A stretch of 64,000 nucleotides of DNA from an uncultured bacterium (GCA_902777605.1 CACYUI010000010.1:34065-98064); one strand, 5' to 3'. Counted from the stretch's first letter, positions 25,487-34,874 are shown. Numbers and translations: made by a program. Notes: generated by a model from the sequence alone, not told the origin.

Positions 25487-26512
25487 ATGAAAGAACTTAG
25501 AATTTTTATGGATAAAGATATTGACACATCGCTTATTAAGACAAAAAAAATTGCTATAATAGGCTTTGGTTCACAAGGATATGGGCAAGGTTTAAACCTT
25601 GTTGATTCAGGGTGCGATGTTGTTTTTGGTCTGAGGAAAGACGGAGTTTCTGCAGTCAAAGCAAAAGACTACGGACTAAAAGTTATGTCTATTTCAGAAG
25701 CCGTAAAATACGCAGATATCGTACAAATTCTTATTCCTGATGAAGTACAGGCAAATGTTTATAAAAATGAAATTGAACCAAATTTAAGAGAAGGACAGTA
25801 TTTAATGTTCTCACATGGTTTCAATATACATTATGGCTACATAAAAGCTCCTAAAGGAGTAAATATAATAATGGTTGCACCAAAAGCCCCAGGACATACG
25901 GTAAGAAGCGAATATTTAAGAGGAGCAGGTGTTCCTTCATTGATAGCTATTGAAAAAGATATTACTGGGGATTCTAAAGAAATCGCATTATCTTATGCTT
26001 CGGCTATAGGTTCAGGCAGAACAGGAATAATTGAGACAAGCTTTAGAGAAGAAACCGAAACTGACCTATTTGGAGAACAAGCCGTTTTATGCGGAGGATG
26101 CGACTATCTGATTAAGAATGCTTTTGAAACACTTGTAGAAGCAGGTTATTCTCCATATATGGCATATTTTGAAGTTTGTCATGAACTTAAATTGATTGTT
26201 GATTTAATCTACCAAGGTGGGATTGAAGACATGCACTATTCAGTTTCAAACAACGCCGAATATGGCGATTATACAAGAGGTTCAAAGATTATTGATTCAT
26301 CAGTAAAAACTAAAATGAAAGACATTTTAAAACAAATTCAAAGCGGAGAGTACGCAAAAGAATTTATGACAGAAATGACATCAGGCGGAGAAAAATTCAA
26401 AAAACTTAGAGAAGAATCCAAAAATCATTTAATAGAGAAAATTGGTTCAGAAATCCGCTCATCTTTTGCTTGGGAAAATAAAGATAAACTTATAAATAAA
26501 GATAAAAATTAA
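25487..26512 (+). CDS. ilvC: ketol-acid reductoisomerase (class I)
   Basis: The second step of branched-chain amino acid synthesis. At 341 residues it is a short class I enzyme: an N-terminal Rossmann domain (IAIIGFGSQG), the metal-binding DLFGEQAVLCGG, and the C-terminal EVCHELKLIVDL and SNNAEYGDY segments. Two features are unusual. GSQGHAHALN of typical enzymes is GSQGYGQGLN here, and the cofactor loop reads GLRKDGVSAVKA, with Asp-Gly where Gly-Ser is usual. An AAGGAG site supports the start. No ilvB, ilvN or leu gene is adjacent. Confidence 0.95.
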   Translation: MKELRIFMDKDIDTSLIKTKKIAIIGFGSQGYGQGLNLVDSGCDVVFGLRKDGVSAVKAKDYGLKVMSISEAVKYADIVQILIPDEVQANVYKNEIEPNLREGQYLMFSHGFNIHYGYIKAPKGVNIIMVAPKAPGHTVRSEYLRGAGVPSLIAIEKDITGDSKEIALSYASAIGSGRTGIIETSFREETETDLFGEQAVLCGGCDYLIKNAFETLVEAGYSPYMAYFEVCHELKLIVDLIYQGGIEDMHYSVSNNAEYGDYTRGSKIIDSSVKTKMKDILKQIQSGEYAKEFMTEMTSGGEKFKKLREESKNHLIEKIGSEIRSSFAWENKDKLINKDKN

Positions 26513-26612
26513 AAATATACCTACAAAGGCAATATAAAATAATTTTACATTTCTTACAATATTACTGTATTTAATAATACAAAATGTTATTAATAACGAA
26601 AAGGAGTAAGAA

Positions 26613-26900
26613 ATGAAAAAAACATTATCAGTACTGGCTTTGTTAGGTATTTTATCAATTGCAGGAACACAAAGCGCAGAAGCTTTTAGTTGGTCAAACC
26701 TAAACCCATTCACTTGGTTTGGTAATTCAAGATGCGGCTGCCAACAACAACCTGCTAATGACTGCCCTTGTCCTACAGGATATGCAACCCCTTGCAATCC
26801 TTGTGAAACAAAAGCACCGTGTAATCCGTGTCAAAAATCCATACCTCAACAAAAACCTTGTGATGCTTGTGACAGATTGCAACAACATATGGCTAAATAG
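26613..26900 (+). CDS. secreted Cys-rich PCNPC-repeat protein
   Basis: A 95-residue protein with a signal peptide cleaved after SAEA (about residue 24). The mature part starts FSWSNLNPFTWFG and then contains ten Cys in five CxC or CxxC pairs (RCGC, DCPC, PCNPC twice, PCDAC) within about 50 residues. It is presumably an envelope or surface protein whose Cys pairs bind metal or form disulfides; no family function is known to me. The start has AAAGGAG and the gene has its own terminator. Confidence 0.75.
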   Translation: MKKTLSVLALLGILSIAGTQSAEAFSWSNLNPFTWFGNSRCGCQQQPANDCPCPTGYATPCNPCETKAPCNPCQKSIPQQKPCDACDRLQQHMAK

Positions 26901-26908
26901 TTACAAAA

Positions 26909-26941
26909 AAACCTGCTTGGAGTTTCCAAACAGGTTTTTTA
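26909..26941. terminator. bidirectional terminator
   Basis: The stem AACCTGCTTGG / CCAAACAGGTT has an A-run on one side and a T-run on the other. It serves the Cys-rich protein gene and the convergent rplJL operon. Confidence 0.88.
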
Positions 26942-26958
26942 TTACAAATAATGTCAAA

Positions 26959-27336
26959 CTACTTGATTTCAACAGTTGCACCAGCAGCTTCAAGTTGTTT
27001 CTTGATAGCCTCAGCATCTTCTTTCTTAACTTGTTCTTTAACAGCTTTTGGAGCGCCATCTACTAAGTCTTTAGCTTCTTTCAAGCCTAAACCTGTAATA
27101 GCACGAACTTCTTTAAGAACTGCAATCTTCTTATCAGCAGGAACTGATGCTAAGATAACATTTACTTCAGAAGCAGCTTCTTCAGCAGGAGCAGCACCGG
27201 CTGCAGCAGGAGCAGCAGCAACAGCAACAGGAGCAGCTGCAGATACGCCGAATTTTTCTTCCATAGCTTTTACTAATTCAGCAGCTTCTAACAAAGTTAA
27301 TTTTTCAATTGATTCTAAAATAGCTTCTACACTCAT
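26959..27336 (-). CDS. rplL: ribosomal protein bL12 (L7/L12)
   Basis: The flexible stalk protein that recruits translation GTPases. The 125 residues have the N-terminal dimerisation helix pair, an Ala-rich hinge ([19 protein letters not shown]) and the globular C-terminal domain ([30 protein letters not shown]). It follows rplJ by 25 bases. rpoB does not follow, unlike in many bacteria. Confidence 0.97.
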   Translation of the reverse strand: MSVEAILESIEKLTLLEAAELVKAMEEKFGVSAAAPVAVAAAPAAAGAAPAEEAASEVNVILASVPADKKIAVLKEVRAITGLGLKEAKDLVDGAPKAVKEQVKKEDAEAIKKQLEAAGATVEIK

Positions 27337-27361
27337 GAATTATTTGATGTATGCCAAACTG

Positions 27362-27883
27362 TTATGCTGACTTTTGATCACGAACAGCTGCAATAGCTCT
27401 AACAAGAGCTGACATAACACCATTGATACCACCAACAATACCTGATGCAGGTGAGTTGATGCATCCAAGCATTTTTGCGTATATTTCTTCTTTCGAAGGA
27501 ATATTAGCTAATGCTTTAGCTTCACTAGCGCTCAAGAATTGACCGTCTAATGCAGCACCAAGGATTTCTCCTTTTTTAGTTTCTTTAATAAATTTAGATA
27601 AAGCTTTTGCCGGTGCTACTTGATCTTCAAAACCAAATGCTAACGCAATAGGTCCTTTTAAAGAATCTGCCAATACTTCGTATGGAGTGCCCTTAATAGC
27701 GATTTTTGCAAGGGTATTTTTAGTAACCATGTAATCACCGCCATCTTTTTGAAGCGCTCTTCTAAGCTTCGTAATTTCTTCTACACTTAGTCCTTTGTAT
27801 TCGGTAACAATAGCAACTTGAGCTTTATCGATTTTTTCTTTGATAAGTTTAATCTTATCGTCTTTGAAAGCTTTTGTTGACAT
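27362..27883 (-). CDS. rplJ: ribosomal protein uL10
   Basis: The stalk base protein that anchors bL12 dimers to 23S rRNA. The 173 residues are typical: MSTKAFKDDKIKLIKEKID, then IVTEYKGLSVEEITKLRR (in parts), NTLAKIAIKGT and a C-terminal helical bL12-binding tail. GGAGC precedes the start. rplK and rplA are not upstream, so rplJL is a separate operon here with its own structured leader. Confidence 0.97.
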   Translation of the reverse strand: MSTKAFKDDKIKLIKEKIDKAQVAIVTEYKGLSVEEITKLRRALQKDGGDYMVTKNTLAKIAIKGTPYEVLADSLKGPIALAFGFEDQVAPAKALSKFIKETKKGEILGAALDGQFLSASEAKALANIPSKEEIYAKMLGCINSPASGIVGGINGVMSALVRAIAAVRDQKSA

Positions 27884-27976
27884 TTTTTGCTCCTTTTTGT
27901 ATCTTTCTGATTTTTAATCTTACAAATACTATTTATATTTTATCGGAATATAAATCCGTTCGACCTTTTTCATATT

Positions 27977-28150
27977 AAAAAAGATTTCGCAATCTTTTTC
28001 TAATCGCAAAATCTACTACCTTTAAGCTATTTATATTAACTTTGGCTTGGAGTTTATTCGGACATCGCCCCTATCCACACCTTTGGTAATCTCGGCTAGC
28101 ACTTTGCTTGTTTTAAATCCTAACAGGATACTAACTGTCTGCGATTATGT
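27977..28150 (-). ncRNA. L10-type leader with possible attenuator
   Basis: About 270 bases of untranslated leader separate the rplJ promoter from its start. The minus strand contains a hairpin AAAAAGATT-GCGA-AATCTTTTT (27999-27977) with the shape of a weak terminator. Just upstream, AGATTTTGCGATT (28014-28002) can pair instead with GATTGCGAAATCT, allowing for G-U pairs, which would form a mutually exclusive structure. Autoregulation of rplJL by L10 binding to the leader is well established in other bacteria; this instance is inferred. Confidence 0.5.
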
Positions 28151-28154
28151 AATT

Positions 28155-28183
28155 ATATTACCAAGGACAAAATATGATGTCAA
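28155..28183 (-). promoter_or_regulatory. rplJL promoter
   Basis: TTGACA (28183-28178) and TAATAT (28160-28155) are separated by 17 bases on the minus strand. The -35 overlaps the stop region of the neighbouring glycosyltransferase. Confidence 0.8.
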
Positions 28184-28186
28184 GTT

Positions 28187-29623
28187 TTATTTCTTAGCAG
28201 TTATAACCGTCCAAGAGCCACTAACATCAACACTTATAATTTTATAATTATTTTCTAACTCATCGACTAATGCATTCCGAATATGAGAAAAAGTAGCAAA
28301 CATTTCCGGAATATTATTTTTATATTTTTTCAAATAATCTTCATCTAAAAAGCTTACACTATCCAAGAATACTATTGAAAATATTTCTCCATTATTTATA
28401 TTATCTAGAATTTTTACAGGACTATTTTTATACTCAAATCGGTTTACTTTACTAACATAAAACTCTTTTACATTATCTTTATAATATCTTTTAAATCTGT
28501 CAGGCGCATAGTATGTATAAATAATTTTTTCAGGATTTCTATGATTTAATATTTCTCCGACAATTCTGTGCCCTTCACTTCTATATATTTTTGTCACATA
28601 GTATGGAGTAAAAAAACTGGCTAAATGAAAAGAAATAAACAGTGCAAATAATATTAATCCGAATTTATTCGTTCTTGTAAATCCGACAGATAAAAGAAGA
28701 ATAATAATCGGAAGAGTTTCTATTGAATATTTTGTAATAAATACTATTTTTCCACTTGCTGCAAGTATAGATAATGCAACAATATAAAGAAAAGCCGCAA
28801 CAGTTACACCTTTGTTATTTTTTATTGCAAATACTACCCCTAGAATTCCTATAACAGTAGGAATAGTTATCCATAGTGCGTATTTGATATTATAGAAAAA
28901 TATCGGTGGTGCATTAACATTATTTGTTAATATAGGTGACAAATAGTCACTAAACAAAAACAATATATTAGTATAACTAAATTTTCCCCACCACTGAGAA
29001 GAAGGGAGCTGAGCCATTATATTGATAAACAGTGGTAACAGAGCTAAAGAAATAATAGAAAACCATATTATAAATACCTTTGTCAATTTCTTATATTTAT
29101 ATAGAATATATAAGGTATTTAAAAAAACAAATATAATGCCTAAAATATGTGTAAAAATAATTAATAAAGATGAAATAATATAGCCTGATAAATTTTTAAT
29201 GTTGTTTTCTTTTAGCAGTCTTATAGTGTAAAAAAGCGTAAAAGCCGAAAAAAGAAAAAGAATAGAGTAAAAACGAACTTCTTGTGCATAATAAACTAAA
29301 AAAGACAAAACAGAGGTAATTGATGCAGCGAATATACCTGTTTTTTTTGAATATTCTTTTCCAATCAAATACATTATCCAAATAGCAATAACAGATGGAA
29401 CTAAAGATGTTAATCTTAGAATTAAATCACTACAACCTGAAAATGGTTTTAAATATAAATAATATAGTGGCATATGACATTGTTTAAAAACTTCATTCCA
29501 AAAACCTTGATTAAACGGAGTAGCTGATATCATCCAACTAACATACTCATCATTCCATAACCCTTCTGCTTTATTTATAAATGTAAGCCTTAAAAATACT
29601 CCCAAAAGCAAAATAAAAAACAC
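28187..29623 (-). CDS. GT-C glycosyltransferase, GT39-like
   Basis: A 478-residue polytopic membrane protein. The first periplasmic loop contains GLWNDEYVSW with the Asp-Glu pair typical of polyprenyl-phosphate-sugar-dependent transferases, and AQEVRFYSI follows after helices 2 to 4. About 11 helices are followed by a roughly 130-residue soluble C-terminal domain. It is divergent from a GT2 enzyme that probably makes such donors. The acceptor is unknown. Confidence 0.82.
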   Translation of the reverse strand: MFFILLLGVFLRLTFINKAEGLWNDEYVSWMISATPFNQGFWNEVFKQCHMPLYYLYLKPFSGCSDLILRLTSLVPSVIAIWIMYLIGKEYSKKTGIFAASITSVLSFLVYYAQEVRFYSILFLFSAFTLFYTIRLLKENNIKNLSGYIISSLLIIFTHILGIIFVFLNTLYILYKYKKLTKVFIIWFSIISLALLPLFINIMAQLPSSQWWGKFSYTNILFLFSDYLSPILTNNVNAPPIFFYNIKYALWITIPTVIGILGVVFAIKNNKGVTVAAFLYIVALSILAASGKIVFITKYSIETLPIIILLLSVGFTRTNKFGLILFALFISFHLASFFTPYYVTKIYRSEGHRIVGEILNHRNPEKIIYTYYAPDRFKRYYKDNVKEFYVSKVNRFEYKNSPVKILDNINNGEIFSIVFLDSVSFLDEDYLKKYKNNIPEMFATFSHIRNALVDELENNYKIISVDVSGSWTVITAKK

Positions 29624-29659
29624 TACCCGCTCCCTTTTGTTTTATATATAATATTTTAC

Positions 29660-30598
29660 ATGACAAAGTTAATTATTCAAATACCTTGCTATAATGAGAG
29701 CGAAAATTTATTAACAACACTTGATGCTCTACCAAAAGACATTAAAGGAATTGACGAAATCGTTGTATTGGTTATCAATGACGGCTCTACGGATAATTCA
29801 TCCGAGATAGCAGAGAGTTGGGGCGCAAAAGTTGTAAATATAAAAACTAATAAAGGACTTGCGAATGCCTTCAGGACAGGATTACAAGAAGCATTACAAA
29901 TGGGAGCAGATATTGTTGTAAATACTGATGCTGATAATCAATACTGCGCCGATGATATAGAAAAACTTATTGAACCGATATTATCAGAAAAAGCCGATAT
30001 TGCAGTAGGAGCTCGAGATATTGCTAATATAAAAGACTTTTCTCTGTTAAAAAAGTTTCTCCAAAAATCAGGTTCAGCAATATTAAGACTGCTTTCTAAA
30101 ACCAGTGTAGAAGATGCACCAAGCGGTTTTAGAGCTTTTTCCAAACAAGCCGTACTTAGTTTGAATGTATTTGATAACTACACATATACAATGGAAACCC
30201 TAATTCAAGCCGGTGCAAAAGGACTTCGCGTTACAACCGTTCCAATTAGAGTTAACCCTCAAACAAGGAAGTCAAGACTTGTAAAAAACATTTTCGATTA
30301 TATATTCAAATCAGCGAAAACGATTATAAGAATGTTTATCGTGTACAGACCGTTCAGATTTTTTGCATTATTTTCCTGTTTATCAAGCATTATTGGTTTT
30401 GGACTTGTATGCAGATTCTTGTATTATTACATAACAGGAAACGGAAACGGCCATGTTCAATCATTAATTTTTGCATCAATATTTTTAATTTCTGCAGTTT
30501 TACTTCTAATTATAGCAATTTTAGGTGACTTACTATCAATTAATAGAAAACTCTTAGAAGATATACAAACCCGTGTGCGAAAACTTGAATTAAAATAG
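29660..30598 (+). CDS. GT2 polyprenyl-phosphate glycosyltransferase
   Basis: A 312-residue family 2 glycosyltransferase of the DPM1/GtrB type. The GT-A domain shows IPCYNESENL, VINDGSTDNS and the DxD-type NTDADNQY. The C-terminus has two transmembrane helices (about residues 233-255 and 268-290). Such enzymes charge undecaprenyl phosphate with a sugar for use on the periplasmic side by GT39 enzymes, which fits the divergent neighbour. No Shine-Dalgarno is visible and TATAAT lies seven bases before the ATG, so the mRNA may be leaderless. Confidence 0.88.
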   Translation: MTKLIIQIPCYNESENLLTTLDALPKDIKGIDEIVVLVINDGSTDNSSEIAESWGAKVVNIKTNKGLANAFRTGLQEALQMGADIVVNTDADNQYCADDIEKLIEPILSEKADIAVGARDIANIKDFSLLKKFLQKSGSAILRLLSKTSVEDAPSGFRAFSKQAVLSLNVFDNYTYTMETLIQAGAKGLRVTTVPIRVNPQTRKSRLVKNIFDYIFKSAKTIIRMFIVYRPFRFFALFSCLSSIIGFGLVCRFLYYYITGNGNGHVQSLIFASIFLISAVLLLIIAILGDLLSINRKLLEDIQTRVRKLELK

Positions 30599-30602
30599 TT
30601 TT

Positions 30603-30632
30603 TTGACTTAACTTAAGTTAAAAGTATATAAT
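30603..30632 (+). promoter_or_regulatory. promoter with palindromic operator
   Basis: TTGACT (30603-30608) and TATAAT (30627-30632) are 18 bases apart. The spacer contains the perfect 14-base palindrome TTAACTTAAGTTAA (30608-30621), a likely repressor site, ahead of the secreted zincin gene. Confidence 0.7.
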
Positions 30633-30654
30633 ATGATAAAGAGCGAGGAATTGT

Positions 30655-31323
30655 ATGAAAAAATTATTTTCTCTAATTATAATATTGTCATTGTTTGAAG
30701 GAACTGCTATTGCGAAAGGATTTGAGCCGGTTCCCAGCAATGTAAAACTACCTGCAAAATATACGCAAGAATATATAGACTCAATTTCACCGGAATACAA
30801 AAAGGTTTCAAACGAACAAATTTTTCATGTTGCACTTGATATGATGAAAGGTACTTCAGGAGATTTTTCAAGAAAAGCAATCTTAGGATACAATATTACG
30901 CAATATCCTGTAAAAATAGAATTTAAGGATTTGTCAGAAATTAATCAGGCATATTCTACATTTGATGCAATAGGATGGAAGAAAAAAGGCAAATTATATA
31001 TATTTATAAATCCGAAACATGAATATGCGCCACCGGGAGCACTTGCTGCACTACTTTCTCACGAAGCAATTCACCAGGATGAATATAATTCTCTAAGTGA
31101 AGAAACATACGCGTGGACACTTGAAGCAACTGTTTGGGATGAAATCCTAAAAAAATATCCCGAATCAAACAATCTTGAATCATCACTGGTTACAAGAGAG
31201 AATGTGCTAAAACAATTATTGGAAAAGGGCAATTATACAAATAAATATATAAAGAAAGCCGTTTATTCAAACCAAGGATATAAAAATTTACCACTAACAT
31301 CACCAGGCTTTAAAGAAAAATAA
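30655..31323 (+). CDS. secreted HExxH-type putative metalloprotein
   Basis: A 222-residue protein with a signal peptide (MKKLFSLIIILSLFEGTAIA). The C-terminal half contains SHEAIHQDE, an HExxH zinc motif (near residue 138), and SEETYAW about ten residues later with possible third-ligand Glu residues, the arrangement of zincin proteases. No recognised protease family is certain, so proteolysis is inferred. GCGAGGAA supports the start. The promoter has a palindromic operator. Confidence 0.72.
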   Translation: MKKLFSLIIILSLFEGTAIAKGFEPVPSNVKLPAKYTQEYIDSISPEYKKVSNEQIFHVALDMMKGTSGDFSRKAILGYNITQYPVKIEFKDLSEINQAYSTFDAIGWKKKGKLYIFINPKHEYAPPGALAALLSHEAIHQDEYNSLSEETYAWTLEATVWDEILKKYPESNNLESSLVTRENVLKQLLEKGNYTNKYIKKAVYSNQGYKNLPLTSPGFKEK

Positions 31324-31404
31324 AATTTTAAAGCTAATTATAATTGGCACATTTAAATATAAAAGTATGTTGCTTATATTTAACCATTGATGTTAAATTA
31401 AACT

Positions 31405-32631
31405 ATGAGCAGAAAACAGTTACTTATATTTTTATTGTCAGCGTTGATTCTTGTAATATTTAATAATGTATTTTTATCGACATTTACAAGAACCAGCTCA
31501 TACTACGCAAGACAACAGATAATTAGCAATGAAGAAGTTTCACCGCAAAGATTATTTGATAAAACATGGAAAATAATTGGTAAAGATTATTATGAACCAA
31601 GCTTAAATAATCAAAATTGGAGCAGATGGAAATCAAGATATCAAGGGAAAATCAAAACTGACGAAGATGCAAGAGTAGCAATAGACTCAATGATTGCAAG
31701 CCTTGATGAACCCTACACAAGATTTATGACAAAAAAAGAATTTGAAGAGTTGGCAACTTCTATTAATTCTAAAATATACGGAATTGGTGTAAACATATAC
31801 TCAAACTCAGGAAAAACAGAAATATTCAATGTTATGCCGGGGACTCCTGCAGATTTAGCACAACTCAAGCAAGGAGATATTATAGTAGCTGTTGACGGAA
31901 AAGACATTTCCGGCATGAACATTTCCGATGTAGCAACACTGGTAAGAGGCCCGGAAAACAGTGTCGTTGAACTTACTATATTAAGAGAAGGCAAAAAAAT
32001 TAATAAAAAAATAAAAAGGAAAGAAATTAAAATAAAATCAGTTAGAAGTTCAATTATGGATAACCATATCGGTTATATAAAAATAATCAGCTTTATGAGC
32101 GGTACAACACCAAATGAATTTATTGAAGCATTACAGAGTACAAAAGATACAGATTCACTCATTATTGACCTTAGAGGCAATACAGGCGGGCTATTAGATA
32201 ATGCAGTTTTTGTTGCAGATAGATTTATTGACCAAGGAAAAATTGTAGATATAATATACCGTAACGGTTATAGAAAGACTATAAGTGCACAAAACGAAGG
32301 CGATTATTTTAACAAACCTATCGTTGTACTGGTGAACGGAGCAAGTGCAAGCGCAAGTGAAATACTTTCCGGCGCACTGAAAGATGCACACAAAGCAACA
32401 CTTATTGGCAGAAAAACTTTTGGAAAAGGACTTGTACAAAAAGTTGTCCCGCTTCCTAACCAAACAGGAGTGAATGTAACTATCGCAAGATACTTAACTC
32501 CTAATGGAACAGATATAAATAAACTTGGCATAAAACCTGATATAGAAATCGGTAACGAATTTGATTTTTATATTGAAAATAAAAAAGATGTACAATTAGA
32601 AAAAGCAAAAGAAATACTTTCTAAAAAATAA
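31405..32631 (+). CDS. ctpA: S41 C-terminal processing peptidase (CtpA type)
   Basis: A 408-residue periplasmic protease anchored by an N-terminal helix (LLIFLLSALILVIFNNVFL). A PDZ domain (about residues 120-195; IYGIGVNIYS and TPADLAQLKQGDIIVAVDG) is followed by the catalytic core with nucleophile Ser in NGASASASEILSGAL and Lys in GRKTFGKGLVQ. In cyanobacteria this class processes D1, but other CTPs act in general envelope protein processing. The bioF-like gene begins five bases after its stop. Confidence 0.92.
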   Translation: MSRKQLLIFLLSALILVIFNNVFLSTFTRTSSYYARQQIISNEEVSPQRLFDKTWKIIGKDYYEPSLNNQNWSRWKSRYQGKIKTDEDARVAIDSMIASLDEPYTRFMTKKEFEELATSINSKIYGIGVNIYSNSGKTEIFNVMPGTPADLAQLKQGDIIVAVDGKDISGMNISDVATLVRGPENSVVELTILREGKKINKKIKRKEIKIKSVRSSIMDNHIGYIKIISFMSGTTPNEFIEALQSTKDTDSLIIDLRGNTGGLLDNAVFVADRFIDQGKIVDIIYRNGYRKTISAQNEGDYFNKPIVVLVNGASASASEILSGALKDAHKATLIGRKTFGKGLVQKVVPLPNQTGVNVTIARYLTPNGTDINKLGIKPDIEIGNEFDFYIENKKDVQLEKAKEILSKK

Positions 32632-32636
32632 AATAT

Positions 32637-33773
32637 ATGGATAGAATTAGAGAAGAACTGGAAAAACTTGGTAAAAATAATCAATTAAGGAGTATTCCGA
32701 ATATAGAGTCAAAATCTGATGGCAAAATTATGATAGATGGTATTGAATATATCAATTTTGCTTCAAATGACTATTTGGGAATAAGCACCAAAACAGAGCT
32801 TAGAGATGAATTTTTAAGCAATTACAGCAAAAATCTGTTATTATCAAGCGCCTCGGCAAGACTATTGACAGGTTCATCCACAGAGTATAACGAATTAGAA
32901 AAAACTGTTGCGGGTATTATAGGAAAAGAAGCTGCATTAATTTTTAACACGGGGTATCAAGCAAATATGGGAGTTGTATCAGCTCTAATAAACAAAGGTG
33001 ATGTTATATTTTCTGATAAACTTAATCACGCAAGCATAATTGATGGCATGCAGCTTTCAAGGGGTAAATATTTTAGGTACAAACATTTAGATTATGAAAA
33101 TTTAGAAAAGCTTTTAAAAGAAAATAGAGCAGATTACAAAAGAGCTTTGATAATATCAGAATCCGTTTTTAGTATGGATGGTGATGTTGCTGATATTGAT
33201 AGACTTATTGAATTAAAAAATAAATACAATTGTATTTTAATGGTAGATGAAGCTCACGCATTCTGTTCACATGGAAACAGCCTTGCTGGGATTTGCTACG
33301 GAAAAGATGTTGATATAATAACCGCAACTTTTGGAAAAGCCGTTGGTTCTTTTGGAGCATTTTGCGCATCAAACAAAGAAATTATCACATATCTTATTAA
33401 TAAAGCCCGCTCATTTATATTTTCAACTTCTATTCCGCCTCTAAATATCGCTTGGTCAAATTGGCTTTTGACAGAACAAAAAAATTATATACAAGAACAA
33501 AAGAATAAGCTTGAGCATCTGACAAAAGCTGTTCATGCATCATTAAGACTAAGAGGAATTGAAACACTATCTAAAACCCATATAATACCTATTGTCATAG
33601 GATCTAACGAAGATACGGTTAAAGTATCAGAAAAGTTGCGTTCTTTAGGATATTATATTCCTGCAATTCGCCCCCCTACCGTACCCGAAGGCAGTTCAAG
33701 ACTTAGAATTTCCCTTACCGCAGACTGCAAACTTGAAGATTTTGAAAACATTCTAGACTCTATTCAAAAATAG
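32637..33773 (+). CDS. bioF: alpha-oxoamine synthase, probably 8-amino-7-oxononanoate synthase
   Basis: A PLP-dependent enzyme of 378 residues joining an acyl-CoA or acyl-ACP with an amino acid. The internal aldimine Lys is in ATFGKAVGSFGAF; also visible are FASNDYLGI, SSASARLLTGSS, HASIIDGMQLS and MVDEAHAFCSHG. These fit BioF best. A glycine C-acetyltransferase or a sphingoid-type synthase cannot be excluded because no other biotin gene is near. The 3' end overlaps the convergent dxr gene by 21 bases. Confidence 0.82.
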   Translation: MDRIREELEKLGKNNQLRSIPNIESKSDGKIMIDGIEYINFASNDYLGISTKTELRDEFLSNYSKNLLLSSASARLLTGSSTEYNELEKTVAGIIGKEAALIFNTGYQANMGVVSALINKGDVIFSDKLNHASIIDGMQLSRGKYFRYKHLDYENLEKLLKENRADYKRALIISESVFSMDGDVADIDRLIELKNKYNCILMVDEAHAFCSHGNSLAGICYGKDVDIITATFGKAVGSFGAFCASNKEIITYLINKARSFIFSTSIPPLNIAWSNWLLTEQKNYIQEQKNKLEHLTKAVHASLRLRGIETLSKTHIIPIVIGSNEDTVKVSEKLRSLGYYIPAIRPPTVPEGSSRLRISLTADCKLEDFENILDSIQK

Positions 33774-34874
33774 TTCTCTAGTTTTTATTCTTATTTCATT
33801 ATCAACTTCAAATATTTCATCCAAAGTCGGATTTTTAATAACATTGTGCTTAGACATCATATCTTCAACAGTATTTACAATATCAAACAATCTTATTCTG
33901 CCATCTAAAAATGCAAACACAGCTTCTTCGTTGGCAGCATTAAGACAAACAGTTGCAGTTCCTCCGATTTTTCCGGCTTCATAAGCAAGATTTAAAGCCT
34001 TAAACTTGTCCCAATCAGGTTCTTCAAAATCTAATCTGGCAATTTCTGAGAAACTAAAACTTCTTGATTTTATCCCTTCAAATCTTTCAGGATAAGTTAT
34101 TGCGTATTGTATAGGTATATGCATACTTGGAAGCCCCAACTGTGCAATTACACTGCCATCAACATACTCAATAGCTGAATGTACAACACTTTGCGGATGA
34201 ACAACAACTTTTATTCTATCATAGTCCATTCCAAACAAATGATGCGCTTCAATAACTTCAAGCCCTTTATTCATAAGAGTAGCACTGTCTACTGTAATTT
34301 TTTTGCCCATATGCCAGCGAGGATGAGCAAGAGCTTGCTCAACAGTTGCATTTTTCATATCCTCAACGGTTTTTCTTAAGAAAGGCCCGCCTGAAGCCGT
34401 TATTATAAGCCTATCAACCTGCGATATATCTTTTATACATTGATGAATAGCACAATGCTCACTATCTACAGGAACAATCTCTACACCTTTTTCTTTTGCT
34501 AAAGGCATAACGATATCACCCGCCATAACAAGAGTTTCTTTGTTTGCAAGCGCAATATCAATTCCATTATTTATTGCAGTTATTGTGGGTTTTAAACCAA
34601 CACGCCCCGAAACTGCTACAAGAATAATGTCATTTTCTTTATTAGAACAAATTTCTTCTAATGTCACATACTTAGCACCTTCAATAGAATTAGAATTTGT
34701 CGCATATGCATATTTTGGTTTAAACTTTTTTATTTGCTCATTAAGTAAATCTACATTACCACCCGCTGCAAGAGCAACTATTTCAAATTTATCTTGAATT
34801 TTTTCTATAACTTCTAATGCTTGACGACCTATAGAACCTGTAGAACCTAATATACTTATTTTCTTTTTTAACAT
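33753..34874 (-). CDS. dxr: 1-deoxy-D-xylulose 5-phosphate reductoisomerase
   Basis: The second step of the MEP isoprenoid pathway. The 373 residues match the family: NADPH-binding ILGSTGSIGRQALEVI, LANKETLVMAGD, catalytic PVDSEHCAIHQ, TASGGPF, HPRWHMGKKITVDSATLMNKGLE (in parts) and VHPQSVVHSAI. The start follows a weak ribosome site. Confidence 0.97.
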   Translation of the reverse strand: MLKKKISILGSTGSIGRQALEVIEKIQDKFEIVALAAGGNVDLLNEQIKKFKPKYAYATNSNSIEGAKYVTLEEICSNKENDIILVAVSGRVGLKPTITAINNGIDIALANKETLVMAGDIVMPLAKEKGVEIVPVDSEHCAIHQCIKDISQVDRLIITASGGPFLRKTVEDMKNATVEQALAHPRWHMGKKITVDSATLMNKGLEVIEAHHLFGMDYDRIKVVVHPQSVVHSAIEYVDGSVIAQLGLPSMHIPIQYAITYPERFEGIKSRSFSFSEIARLDFEEPDWDKFKALNLAYEAGKIGGTATVCLNAANEEAVFAFLDGRIRLFDIVNTVEDMMSKHNVIKNPTLDEIFEVDNEIRIKTRELFLNRV

